Source: Chaetoceros tenuissimus (Eukaryota > Bacillariophyta > Thalassiosirophyceae > Chaetocerotales > Chaetocerotaceae). From it: a stretch of 64,000 nucleotides of DNA. Both the position numbers and the translations under genes were made by a program. The DNA lies in assembly GCA_021927905.1 (NCBI GenBank), contig BLLK01000022.1:3286001-3350000 (forward strand), written 5' to 3'. How positions within the stretch are numbered: position 1 is the first letter of the stretch; every line of letters begins with the position of its first letter. Below, in pieces: positions 11,140 to 20,292 of the stretch. The notes below the pieces were generated by a model. The model saw only the letters and a list, made by a program, of their open reading frames with translations, was not told the DNA's origin and searched no databases.

Positions 11140-11526
11140 ATGGAACAGCCGGCCATAGCCGAAGAGGTGACATCTTCGACAGGAGCTCCAGCCACAGCAG
11201 ATGAAGAACTCGAACTCTTTATCAACTCACATAGTATTGCTCCTCGAGATTTTGACTCGTCGCCATTTGTAGGAGAAGTAACAGTAGTCCCCGCACAAGG
11301 ATTCAGATATTATATAATCACATATGAAGATGGAGATCAAGAAGATCTAACCTATATTGAAGTCAAGCTTTATGCTCGCTGTTACCAGAGATCGATGGAG
11401 AGAGGAAATGTCCCCAAACAAAAGAAGCATGAGTTTGGATTTTCTGAAAGGTTTCCTGTAGGAACCAAGATTTTGAAACATTTCCCGCGGAGAGATCACG
11501 AAGAAGCTTTTCAAAGGCAAAGATGA
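11140..11526 (+). CDS. Truncated EDGD (Tudor-like) protein (array copy 2), frameshifted in second domain
   Basis: I start at the conserved M-E-Q-P-A-I-A-E-E-V; the frame is open further upstream but that part is promoter in the other copies. The 128-residue product has one complete EDGD barrel (F-V-G-E-V, Y-E-D-G-D-Q-E-D-L-T-Y) and the opening of a second (F-P-V-G-T-K-I-L-K), then leaves the family frame and stops. Eight bases past the stop, in another frame, is the 26-codon acidic tail known from exon 2 of the MYND gene at 2955. The same break is present in the copy at 15247, so it predates their duplication. It may be non-functional. Confidence 0.5.
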   Translation: MEQPAIAEEVTSSTGAPATADEELELFINSHSIAPRDFDSSPFVGEVTVVPAQGFRYYIITYEDGDQEDLTYIEVKLYARCYQRSMERGNVPKQKKHEFGFSERFPVGTKILKHFPRRDHEEAFQRQR

Positions 11527-11690
11527 GGGCACAGAATATCTATGACAACGAAGAAGTATGCGACTGCAATGATGATGGAGTCGAGAAATCTGAAGAAGAA
11601 AGTTTTACATAGATATAGTTTTGTAGATATAATTCTTATACAATGAATCAGGTTTATATGAAGATATTAGAGAAAAAGTTATTATAAATA
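11527..11690 (+). repeat. Duplicated tail exon and 3' end block (copy in array unit 2)
   Basis: At 11535-11612 an out-of-frame 78-bp coding relic ends E-S-E-E-E-S-F-T-stop, matching 6225-6302 codon for codon in length. The AT-rich 3' sequence that follows (TTTATATGAAGATAT near 11652) also matches the stretch after 6302. It is a segmental copy of the MYND gene's last exon end. Confidence 0.7.
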
Positions 11691-12524
11691 TTAGATTTGT
11701 GCGTGTTCTTGCACAACCACCTCTCCCATCATTTCCAAAACATATCTCTTGAGAAATTTTCCTTCTTCAATTTTAAAGTAAGGATTCGCTGCAAGGTATT
11801 GTGACGGAGTAATGCCAATCTTGTTTGGAAGTTTCATGGCTCGTAGACCATGAGCCTTCACATATCGATAGATTTCGTCTGGATCATGAGAGCAGCAAAG
11901 ATGATGAAGAGCGTATGCTTCTTCATTGGTGATAGACTTGACCCATTGAACTACTGCTTCCTCGTCGTGCTCATTATATTCACCATCTTCATCAGTTTCA
12001 AATGGAGATACTCTAAGTAATTCTGTATCTTGAAAGACATCTTGACCAAGTTGTACATTGTGAGGCAATCCCAAAATCAACAACTTTTTGCAAGCAAAAA
12101 ATGCACCCCAATCAATCTCTCTACATGATGGTGGAATAAATATTGAAGTCAGAAATCCACAGTCACAGAATGCCCTCTCTCCAATAAACTCGAGATTAGT
12201 TGAAAGCTTGACAAACTGGAGACCAAAACATTGCATGAAAGCCTCTCTTTCAATTCTCTTGACTGTATCCGCCATAACTACCGTCTTGATATTTCTACAA
12301 TCATAGAAAGTACAGCATGGAATCATTTCAACTCCGGGAAGAACAATCATGACTTGCCAAGTGTTTCTTTCTTCTTCATCATAGATTAGAGAAGCAAATC
12401 CACCGAACCGAAGTTTCTCTCCGTTGTAAAAGAGAGTCTTCTTTCCTCTAAACATACGGACTCCCGGTCCCAATGCTACAATCTCATCCCATTCCGCCTG
12501 GGTAGGATATTTTAGTAGCTTCAT
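11691..12524 (-). CDS. BspA-type leucine-rich-repeat protein (array copy 3)
   Basis: I chose the start at 12524 (M-K-L-L-K-Y-P-T-Q-A-E-W), which all minus-strand relatives share, although the frame is open to 12626; this gives 277 residues. It has the usual N-terminal module, about five BspA-type LRRs, the ankyrin-like Y-A-L-H-H-L-C-C-S and G-I-T-P-S-Q-Y-L-A-A-N-P-Y region, and closing R-Y-V-L-E-M-M-G-E-V. It faces the truncated EDGD gene at its 3' end. At its 5' end it is divergent from another LRR gene at 12766 instead of an EDGD gene. Confidence 0.85.
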   Translation of the reverse strand: MKLLKYPTQAEWDEIVALGPGVRMFRGKKTLFYNGEKLRFGGFASLIYDEEERNTWQVMIVLPGVEMIPCCTFYDCRNIKTVVMADTVKRIEREAFMQCFGLQFVKLSTNLEFIGERAFCDCGFLTSIFIPPSCREIDWGAFFACKKLLILGLPHNVQLGQDVFQDTELLRVSPFETDEDGEYNEHDEEAVVQWVKSITNEEAYALHHLCCSHDPDEIYRYVKAHGLRAMKLPNKIGITPSQYLAANPYFKIEEGKFLKRYVLEMMGEVVVQEHAQI

Positions 12525-12765
12525 CTGGTGAGGGAAGTGGTAAGGAAAGTTATAATGACACTTCTGCTGGAAATGAAAGTAATGCTTGTAGCTTGCTCTG
12601 TGCCTTGTGCCTTGATGCTTTTTCACCGTTTCAAATTTCAGCCGTCATTGTGAAAAGAAATATCCCTATTCGGTTGGTACACATCAATTTTCATTCGCTC
12701 TCGCGTCGCTCCCCATCCTATTTGAAACTTGATCGACTACTATAGGTACTACTTTCAAATCAAAG

Positions 12766-13503
12766 ATGAGAGTTCAGACTGAAGAATGGCAAAGCTTCGT
12801 TCCAGGAGTACGAATGTACAAAGGCAAAATGACTCTCTTTTGGAATGGAGAGGAGTTGTATGATTATGAGAATGGAGATTGGCTTGTCTACAGTGAAGAA
12901 GAGAGAGAAACTTGGCAAGTCGTCATTTTCTTGCCTGGAGTGGAAGTGATTCCTGATCGTACTTTCTGGAAATGTGATAATCTCGAGACTGTCATTATGA
13001 GTGATACTGTAGAAAGAATCGAAAAAAGTGCTTTCAAAGGTTGCAAAAGTCTCACATTTGTTCAGCTCTCGAGAAATTTGGAATACATTGCAGAGATGGT
13101 ATTCTATCGGTGTGTTTCTCTGACTTCAATGTTCATTCCTCCATCTTGTAGAGAGATTCGTGAAAAGGCATTTTTCTGTTGTGAAAAGTTGATCATCTTT
13201 AGTGTTCCTCAACACACTGAAATTGGTAGAAATGTCTTTGTTCGTACGGCATTGCTCGAAGCTTCTCCATTCTTTTCTGGAATGTATGAGAACTATGAGG
13301 AGGTAAATGATTGGGTCAAGAACGGACTTCTTCAGGGTGATGAATATGCTCTACATCGTGCTTGCTCCTCTTTTCATCCTTTAGATGAAGTCATTTTTGA
13401 AATTGTTAGAAGACAAGGTCTACAAGCTTTCAAGAAACCGGATAGCATTGGTATCACTCCTGTAGAATATCTAGAGCACAATCCTTTTGCTGATGTCGAC
13501 TAG
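12766..13503 (+). CDS. BspA-type leucine-rich-repeat protein of the MRVQ subtype, stop codon before conserved C-terminus
   Basis: This 245-residue member of the second subtype begins M-R-V-Q-T-E-E-W and lacks the Y-P-T-Q lead of the MKL subtype. The LRRs and ankyrin-like part (Y-A-L-H-R-A-C-S-S, G-I-T-P-V-E-Y-L) are intact. It ends at TAG 13501-13503, where the relative at 42301 has Gln. The next 17 in-frame codons read L-K-L-M-K-R-Y-I-L-D-V-M-G-E-I-V-S and then TGA at 13555-13557, which is exactly the family C-terminus. The TAG is therefore a recent nonsense change, a read-through site, or a sequencing error. The gene is divergent from the copy at 11691-12524. Confidence 0.75.
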   Translation: MRVQTEEWQSFVPGVRMYKGKMTLFWNGEELYDYENGDWLVYSEEERETWQVVIFLPGVEVIPDRTFWKCDNLETVIMSDTVERIEKSAFKGCKSLTFVQLSRNLEYIAEMVFYRCVSLTSMFIPPSCREIREKAFFCCEKLIIFSVPQHTEIGRNVFVRTALLEASPFFSGMYENYEEVNDWVKNGLLQGDEYALHRACSSFHPLDEVIFEIVRRQGLQAFKKPDSIGITPVEYLEHNPFADVD

Positions 13504-13774
13504 CTAAAACTCATGAAACGATACATTCTAGATGTAATGGGTGAAATTGTGAGCTGAGCTTGGTTCCAGTATCTCGACTATTCTATAGATTGAGATAAAA
13601 CTAAGGAGTGATTACGTAGTATTATTTCACGCGTTTAGATTCAAAATTAATATCTGTGAGCATTGAAAGATGTGTTCGTCAATTGAACAATTCATAATTT
13701 GCAATTTTTCCATTGATTCAACACAAAACCATCCATAGAAAGATGGTGATGGTGAGCATCTGATATATAGTGCG

Positions 13775-14908
13775 TTAAGGTAGTACATTCCTAATACTTG
13801 CACTCAAAGACTTTGAAGGTGATGATTTTTCTTCCTCGGCTTCTTGGTGTTTTATCTTCAGGCTAGCAAACTCGTTTTTTACAACCTGTAGTTCTTTTGA
13901 ACGTTCAATGTTCTCATGCAAGAGCAAGTGGTTCTTTTCGGTCAATTCTTTGATCTCGAGCTTGGCAGCTTCCAATTCAGATGCAAGGCGAAGAATTGTA
14001 CTCTCTGCAGCGTCCAATTCAGTCGTGGTCTTTGGTATGATGTTATGGGTGTTTGACGCAACCTCTCCCATCATTTCCAAAATATATCTCTTGATAAGTT
14101 TACCTTCTTCAATCTCGGAGTAAGGATTCGCTGCAAGGTATTGTGACGGAGTGATACCAATATCATTTGGAAGATTCATAGTAGCAAGACCATTATCCTT
14201 CAAATATTGGTAGACCTCTTCCGTGTCTGGATCATCAGAGCAGCAAAGACGTTGAAGAGCGTATGCATGATCATTGTTGATGAATTTGATCCATCGAATT
14301 ACTGTTTCCTCGCAGTCGTACCATTCATATTCACCATCTTCATTAACATAGTAACCATCTTCATTTACTTCGAACGGACATGATTCTTCCAATGTTTTAA
14401 GAAATGCTGTATCTTCAAAAACATCTTCACCAAGTTGTACATGCGGAGGTATTCCCAAAATAATCAATCGTGTACAACTATCAAAAGCCTGTTCATCAAT
14501 TTTAATACATGATGGTGGAATAAAGATTGAAGTAAGTGTGCGACATCTTTGGAATGCCCACCCTCCAATCCGTTCCAGATTTCTTGAGAACTTGACAAAC
14601 TCGAGTTTAAAGCAGCAAAAGAAAGCCTTCTCTTTAATTCTTTGTACAGAATCGGCCATGATAACTTTCTTGACATTCAAACAACCACGGAAAGTCCATC
14701 CAGGAATCTCTTTCACTCCTGGCAATATAATAATGACTTGCCAAGATTGTCTCTCTTCTACACTATAGACAAGAAACTCATCAATGATATCGTAAAGGCC
14801 CTCTCCATTATAAAATAGAGTTTTCATTCCATTGTACATCCGTACTCCAGGCCCCAACGCTACAATCTTCTCCCATTCCGCCTGCGTAGGATATCTTGGG
14901 AGCTTCAT
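13775..14908 (-). CDS. BspA-type leucine-rich-repeat protein with added C-terminal coiled coil (array copy 4)
   Basis: At 377 residues this is about 100 longer than its relatives. The first 280 or so follow the family plan (Y-P-T-Q-A-E-W-E-K, five BspA-type LRRs, ankyrin-like G-I-T-P-S-Q-Y-L-A-A-N-P-Y, closing R-Y-I-L-E-M-M-G-E-V). Instead of a stop the frame continues into a heptad-rich helix (about residues 290-360: L-D-A-A-E-S-T-I-L, L-E-A-A-K-L-E-I-K-E-L) with a Ser-rich end. The coiled coil suggests gain of an oligomerisation segment by fusion or stop loss. It is divergent from the EDGD gene at 15247 and convergent with the LRR gene at 12766. Confidence 0.85.
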   Translation of the reverse strand: MKLPRYPTQAEWEKIVALGPGVRMYNGMKTLFYNGEGLYDIIDEFLVYSVEERQSWQVIIILPGVKEIPGWTFRGCLNVKKVIMADSVQRIKEKAFFCCFKLEFVKFSRNLERIGGWAFQRCRTLTSIFIPPSCIKIDEQAFDSCTRLIILGIPPHVQLGEDVFEDTAFLKTLEESCPFEVNEDGYYVNEDGEYEWYDCEETVIRWIKFINNDHAYALQRLCCSDDPDTEEVYQYLKDNGLATMNLPNDIGITPSQYLAANPYSEIEEGKLIKRYILEMMGEVASNTHNIIPKTTTELDAAESTILRLASELEAAKLEIKELTEKNHLLLHENIERSKELQVVKNEFASLKIKHQEAEEEKSSPSKSLSASIRNVLP

Positions 14909-15246
14909 CTGGTAAGAGAAGTGGTTAGGAAAGGTGATGACACTGCTGGAAATGAATAGTAGGTATTAGAATTATGCTGTTGATGACTTAGGAAGGGTGA
15001 TGCTTTTGAGAAGAAAAAGATCGGTTTATGTGTGACCGTTTGTGTGGAAAAAGCTTCGTTCGTCATTGTTGACACATGTTGAGTTGTCAACTGTCAAGTT
15101 AGGCCATTTCCAAAGATCTAACCTCTCACTTTTCTCAAAAAAGTATCTTTTACACGTAGTTTTGAGTCTTTGTTTGCAAATGCATCTGTATCTTTTATAT
15201 CAGATGGAAAATAGTTCAGCATCATCATCTACAATATATTCAACAA
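14909..15246. promoter_or_regulatory. Shared bidirectional promoter block (copy 3)
   Basis: The conserved block lies at about 15056-15150 with GTTCGTCATTGTTGACACAT, two TGTCAA elements, TTAGGCCATTTCC, CCTCTCAC and AAAAAAGTATCTTTT in the usual order. This copy carries an extra GTTGTCAA insert compared with the others. Confidence 0.6.
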
Positions 15247-15621
15247 ATGGAACAACCAGCAGTAGTTGAGGAGGTGCAGTCATCGGTGGCCCAAGCCGCA
15301 GCAGATGAAGAACTCGAACTCTTTATCGACTTAAACATTGCTCAAGATTTTGACTCGTCTCCATTTGTAGGAGAAGTAAGAGTAGTCCCTTCAAAAGGAT
15401 ACAAATATTACATAATCACATATGAAGATGGTGATGAAGAAGACCTTACCTATAATGAAGTCAAGCGTTATGCTGATTGCTGCCAGAGATCCATGGAGGG
15501 AGGAAATGTCCCAAAACAAAAAAAGGATGAGTTTGGATTTTCTGAAAAGTTTCCTGTAGGAACCAAGATTTTGAAAAATTTCCCGCAGAGAGAGTACGAA
15601 GCTTCCCAAAGACACAGATGA
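15247..15621 (+). CDS. Truncated EDGD (Tudor-like) protein (array copy 3), same frameshift as copy 2
   Basis: The 124-residue product starts M-E-Q-P-A-V-V-E-E-V and has one complete EDGD barrel (F-V-G-E-V, Y-E-D-G-D-E-E-D-L-T-Y-N-E-V). A second domain begins with F-P-V-G-T-K-I-L-K-N-F and then is lost by frameshift. Aligned by eye with the full-length gene at 16947, the bases tacgaagcttcccaaag are shared but are read one frame apart. The MYND-type acidic tail lies just downstream in yet another frame. Probably a decaying or shortened copy. Confidence 0.5.
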   Translation: MEQPAVVEEVQSSVAQAAADEELELFIDLNIAQDFDSSPFVGEVRVVPSKGYKYYIITYEDGDEEDLTYNEVKRYADCCQRSMEGGNVPKQKKDEFGFSEKFPVGTKILKNFPQREYEASQRHR

Positions 15622-15803
15622 GGGCACAGAATATATATGACGACGAAGGAGTATGCGACTACAACGATGGTGGAGTTGAGGAATCTGAAGAAGAAAGTTT
15701 TCCATAGATACAGTTTTGTTGATATAATTCTTATGCAATGAATTTAGTTTATATGAAGATATTTGATAAAAATTTCTTATAAATTTTGGATTTGTGCTTG
15801 TTC
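15622..15803 (+). repeat. Duplicated tail exon and 3' end block (copy in array unit 3)
   Basis: The segment 15630-15707 reads as the 26-codon acidic tail (N-I-Y-D-D-E-G-V-C-D-Y-N-D, closing E-E-E-S-F-P-stop), out of frame with the gene before it. It and the AT-rich 3' sequence after it match 6225-6302 and its flank. Length is identical in all three copies (78 bp). Confidence 0.7.
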
Positions 15804-16625
15804 TCACACAACCTCTCCCATCATTTCCAAAATATATTTCTTGACAAGTTTGCCTTCATCAATTTCTGAGTAAGGATTCACTGCAAGGTATTGCAAAGGA
15901 GTGATACCAATGCTATTAGGAAGTTTCATTACTCGTAAACCATGGTCCTTCACGTATCGGTAGACTTGTTCTGTGTCTGGATTGTCAGAAGAACAAATTC
16001 TGTGTAAAGCAAGCCCTTCGGCATCATTGATGGACTTGATCCATGTGCTGACTTCAGTAGTGTCTTCGTAGTGACCATACATACCATCGGTCTTAAATTT
16101 AGAAGCTTCAATCAATGCCGTACTAGCAATTACATTTGCACCAAGTTGAGTGTGTGGAGATATACTTAGGATGATCAACTCTTCGCAACCATCAAATACA
16201 TAGTTAGCAATCTCTCGACACGATGGCGGGATAAAGATTGAAGTCAGAGAATCACAGTCACGGAATGCCCACTCTCCAATGTACTCGAGAGCTCTTGAGA
16301 GTTTGATGAAAACGAGACAGATACAATACCCAAAAGCATTATCTTCAATTCTCTTGACACCAGAGTCGGGCATGATGACAGTCTTGATAATCGTACAACT
16401 ATAGAAACTCAATTTAGGAATCACTTCAACTCCAGGCAATACGATGATGACTTGCCACGATCGTCTTTCTTGGCAATCGTAAATAAGCCACTGTCTAGTA
16501 TCTTCATCATATAAACTGACTCCATTCCAAAACAGAGTTTTCATTCCATTGTACATTCGCACTCCAGGTCCCAACGCTACAATCTTCTCCCATTCCGCCT
16601 GCGTAGGATATCTTAGTAGCTTCAT
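15804..16625 (-). CDS. BspA-type leucine-rich-repeat protein (array copy 5)
   Basis: The 273-residue intronless member of the MKL subtype carries the N-terminal module (Y-P-T-Q-A-E-W-E-K-I-V-A, G-P-G-V-R-M-Y-N-G), BspA-type LRRs, ankyrin-like A-L-H-R-I-C-S-S, G-I-T-P-L-Q-Y-L-A-V-N-P-Y, and the end Y-I-L-E-M-M-G-E-V-V. Divergent from the full-length EDGD gene at 16947, it is the only LRR member of the array paired with an intact EDGD partner. Confidence 0.85.
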   Translation of the reverse strand: MKLLRYPTQAEWEKIVALGPGVRMYNGMKTLFWNGVSLYDEDTRQWLIYDCQERRSWQVIIVLPGVEVIPKLSFYSCTIIKTVIMPDSGVKRIEDNAFGYCICLVFIKLSRALEYIGEWAFRDCDSLTSIFIPPSCREIANYVFDGCEELIILSISPHTQLGANVIASTALIEASKFKTDGMYGHYEDTTEVSTWIKSINDAEGLALHRICSSDNPDTEQVYRYVKDHGLRVMKLPNSIGITPLQYLAVNPYSEIDEGKLVKKYILEMMGEVV

Positions 16626-16946
16626 CTGGAGAGGGAAGTGGTAAAGAAAGGTGATATGTTACATCTACTGGAAATGAAAGTAATGCTTGCTTTCTTTGAT
16701 GCTTTTTGAACGTTTCCAATTTCTGTGGCCGCGTCTGGCCCGTGGAATGAAAAGGTGTTGTTCGTCATTGTTGACACATGTTGATGTCAAATTAGGCCAT
16801 TTCCATCAACCTCACTTTTCTCACAAAAAAAAGTATCTTCTGCTTTTCTTAAAAAAGAATAGTGAGTGTAGATGATGTGATGCAAATGTATCTTTTACAT
16901 CTTGAAGAAATACAGTTCAGTATAATCATCCACATATATTGAACAA
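16626..16946. promoter_or_regulatory. Shared bidirectional promoter block (copy 4)
   Basis: The block lies at about 16760-16840: GTTCGTCATTGTTGACACAT, TGTCAA, TTAGGCCATTTCC, CCTCAC plus pyrimidines, AAAAAAAAGTATCTTCT. The LRR-side flank (CATCTGGAGAGGGAAGTGGT, CTGGAAATGAAAGTAATGCT) also matches the other copies. Confidence 0.6.
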
Positions 16947-18657
16947 ATGGAACAACCAACAGTAGCTGAGAAGGTGACATCTTCAACAGTAGCTCAAACT
17001 ACAGCAGATGAAGAACTTGAACTCTTTATCGGCCAATACATTGCTCAGGATTTTGACTCGCCATTTGAAGGTGAAATAACAGTAGTCCCTGCAAAGGGAT
17101 TCAAATATTATAGAGTCACATATGAAGATGGTGATGCAGAAGATCTTACCTACAATCAAGTCAAGCGTTATGCTGGCTACCATAGATCGTTTCAGGGAGG
17201 AAGTGCCTCGAAACGAAAGAAGCATGAGTTTGGATTTTATGAAAAGTTCCCTGTAGGAACTAAGATTTTGAAAGATTTTTTGCGTACCTTTGCAGGAAAG
17301 ATTACGAAGCTTCCCAAAGGTGAAGGTGAGAAATATACAGTGACTTATGACTCAGATGGTTCAGTTTGGAAAGTAACAAAGGATGAAGCAATGGAAATGG
17401 TGGCAAAGTATAAGGCATGGATTGATCATTCCGCAAGACTCAAGAAAGAAGAGGAAGAAGCTAATGCAGTTACAATGAGTGAGACTAGCTCGGCTACAGC
17501 TTCTTTATCAGATATGCAACCATTGATTCCACCATCTTCATCCGAAGAAGAAAACGTGGAGGAGGAAGAGGTACAGCTTGTGAGTGATACGGCACCAAGT
17601 GGTCTATCACGAGTGAAATTGGAAATGTTTGGGAAGGCAACTGCTAGAAGAGTTAGTAGCAATTACTTGGAACGAAAACAAAGAATTGCAGCTAGAATGC
17701 AAGCGTTGAAGGATCCCAATGGGGCACCAAGAAAGGTGTTTCGTCGAGGTTGTCACAAAGCTTGTCTCACTCAAGTTTTAGGAGGAAGTGGCACACATCC
17801 AGCCCCAATTGTAAGGGTAGTTCCAACTGATATTTTTGAAGATGGAATCAATCCATTTATTCAGAAAGGGCAATACTACTTTGCGGGTAGATCGGATTGG
17901 AATCCTTGGACACCAGGCTATCCTGGAGACGTTGGCTTTATCGGTTCACAATTTCTATCTTATCAAGAATACGTGGAAACTCATGGTGTAGGTCCGGTTG
18001 ATCGTAGTAAACAAAAGCTGTTTCACTGTTTCTTGGATTGTGCTAAAAAGAAGTATCTACCACATTATCTTGGACCTAATGCAAGAGGAAAACAACTCTA
18101 TCTTGGTCGGTTCCGCGCAGTTCCTGATGATGAGGAAGAAGTAAATATTATCGAGAAGATATTCAAATTTAGTGCATTGGAATGGGACTCACAATGCACA
18201 TATGCCGAATGGCAAGTGAGACATAATAAAGGCATTGATATGAGTGGCAGAAAAGATAAAAAGTATGACATGCTAAATACAGATCTAGCAATGGAAGTTT
18301 ATGCTGAAGCGGCAAAAACTAAAGCTGAAAATGAAAAGGAAGGGCTTTGGGAGTCGTTGAGAATTGAGAAGAAGAAGGAACGAGCTTGGGTTGAAATGCT
18401 ACTCGATAACGAGTACACTTTGTCAATTCGACCTGTCGAGTTTGTTGACTATGATGAAAGGTAAGTGAGGACTGCACAAACGAACAAAAATGATTTTTTG
18501 TGAACAATACTTTCCAGTACAAGTAATGTTTGGCGTGGAACAATCTATCAAATATGCCTCTAACCTTCTCTTTCTTAGCCTATACAATAAACTTGTGGAA
18601 ATTGGAGCAGACAATGGTGAGGTTTCTTTGAATAAAGACGAGCTTGGTCCATTGTAA
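16947..18657 (+). CDS. Full-length EDGD (tandem Tudor-like) protein, two exons
   Basis: I read this as join(16947..18460, 18579..18657), 530 residues. The first exon ends at a clean AG|GTAAGT. The acceptor TTTCTTAG at 18578 restores frame (phase 2) and adds a 26-residue end finishing D-E-L-G-P-L. The N-terminus M-E-Q-P-T-V-A-E-K-V leads to a first barrel (F-E-G-E-I, Y-E-D-G-D-A-E-D-L-T-Y) and a second (F-A-G-K-I, Y-T-V-T-Y-D-S-D-G-S). Then comes an acidic Ser-rich linker, and a 250-residue C-terminal domain with many aromatic residues (R-S-D-W-N-P-W-T-P-G-Y, L-Y-L-G-R-F-R-A-V-P) that I do not recognise. Tandem Tudor-like domains usually read methylated residues, so chromatin association is a fair guess and no more. 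It is the only complete member of this family here. Confidence 0.75.
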
Positions 18658-18869
18658 ATTCTCCCTCAAAGCAAGAATACGACATCTTTGTTTTCATATA
18701 AATACACCGTTAAATTATATACTATTGAATGATTTTCTCATTCTCTTTCTACAACTCTTTCTTTTCATCTAATAGAACTAAATAGTAAAACAGACCCACT
18801 GAAGACGAACGAAAGAATACTGAGCAATACGGTGTTCTTCCAAAAATTCCCCTAGGAGCCAGGTGAGCC

Positions 18870-20292
18870 CTACTTTTTGCTCTTCTTCTTTCCCTTCTTC
18901 TTCCCCTTAGTTTTCGAAGAAGGGTTGGCTCCATTCGGCATCTTCTCCATATTGCTGTTTCCGGACAAAGCTTGCTTCAAAAGAGCTTCTTTCGTTTCAT
19001 TCAAATCAATGTCTGTCCCCTTCTCAATAATCGCATTTGCCCATGGAACAGCCATATTTTCGTACTTGAATTTTTTATCCCCTCTCAACCCAATCAAGTG
19101 CCTGAAGTCACCAACGTCAATTTGAAATTCATTCATTCTTCCTTCAATGAGTGCAGTGAAATGTTGTACGGATCCATGTACTGCGGAGACACTGTCACCA
19201 AGAGACTGGTCAGTGGAGCAAATAGAAATGATGTGTTTGTCATATTGAAAATTAGAATGAACGTGTTTCAATTGAGATACGATCCATTTTGCTCTTTCTC
19301 TAGCTTTGACGTCTACTTCTTTTGTTTCACCCAACAAAATCGCTTTTGCAGCCTTTCTATTGGTAAACACCAATGACCAACAGTGAGCAACATTACACGC
19401 AACCCGTTTCAGTACAAAGTACAAATCAAGCTTTTTGCGTTTGATAGCATCAAAACCTTGAGTCTGATAGATGTCAAATGCTTTCATAGATGCCGCAAAC
19501 CACTTTTCAAAAGCATCATCTTTGCTTCGAACATATTTCTTGACGCGATACCCGTCAATGCTGTTGAATGCAGCGTTGTTCCTGTCAGTATTGAATAGAT
19601 ACATATGAATGGTTTCTGGTATACTAACGCGAATTCCCTGTTTAAAGCGATTTACGACATGCATACATTCATCTTGGAATAAAAAGAAAAGTGCATCATT
19701 CAGCCCTAGCTCCAATGCTTTCTTGTAAGGTCCGTTTTGATTCACGCCATCATTTCGCAGTAGCGTAATGAGATTGAAACATGCAGAAGCCACAACATTT
19801 TCAGAATATTCAAATGCACCTAGGCAGGTTTTGTACGTTTCAAAAGCATCCATGAATGATTGCGCTTTGCTCTCACAGAGTTCCTCCATGTTTGCACAAT
19901 TTGCTTTATGCCCGTCTACAGCCTTCCAATGCTTCTTTTGGCATTCCTAAAAAATGCAAAAGAGAAAATGTAAGCTTACTGACTAATACTATAAAATACT
20001 TTGAATCTAGAGTACGCACCTTGGAACAATAAAAGACACATTTACACTTTGAACAAAATAATTTACCGGAATACTCTACACCGCAGAAATCACAAGATGG
20101 AAAATCGGAAACTTCCGGGGATTCCGGATCATCGCCATGGCGTAGGTTGAGAACACCCTTTGATTTTTCCATCATAGCTTCGCTTGCTTGTTTGCAATTA
20201 TCTACATCTAATTCATCAATGATTTGAAGTAGATCAAATTTTTGCGTCATGGACTTGTCCTTCATCTTTTTCATGGATACTTTCTTGACCAT
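18870..20292 (-). CDS. MYND zinc-finger protein, two exons (tandem copy A)
   Basis: I read this as complement(join(18870..18946+, i.e. 18870..19946, 20020..20292)), 449 residues. Exon 1 ends in the middle of the finger at C-S-K with a GTGCGT donor. The TTTTTTAG acceptor joins E-C-Q-K-K-H-W, completing a canonical MYND finger (C-D-F-C, C-S-K-C, C-V-F-Y-C, E-C, H-K-A-N-C) at about residues 69-110. The long C-terminal part is helical and ends in a Lys-rich tail (K-G-K-K-K-G-K-K-K-S-K-K), possibly nuclear or nucleolar targeting. There is no catalytic SET domain. The neighbour at 20753-22091 is a recent tandem copy with the same intron. Partner proteins are unknown. Confidence 0.8.

Noticed and set aside
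12525-12765. Fifth copy of the bidirectional promoter block
   Set aside because: Only the LRR-side flank and a CGTCATTGT fragment remain; the other parts are missing, and the plus-strand partner is an LRR gene.
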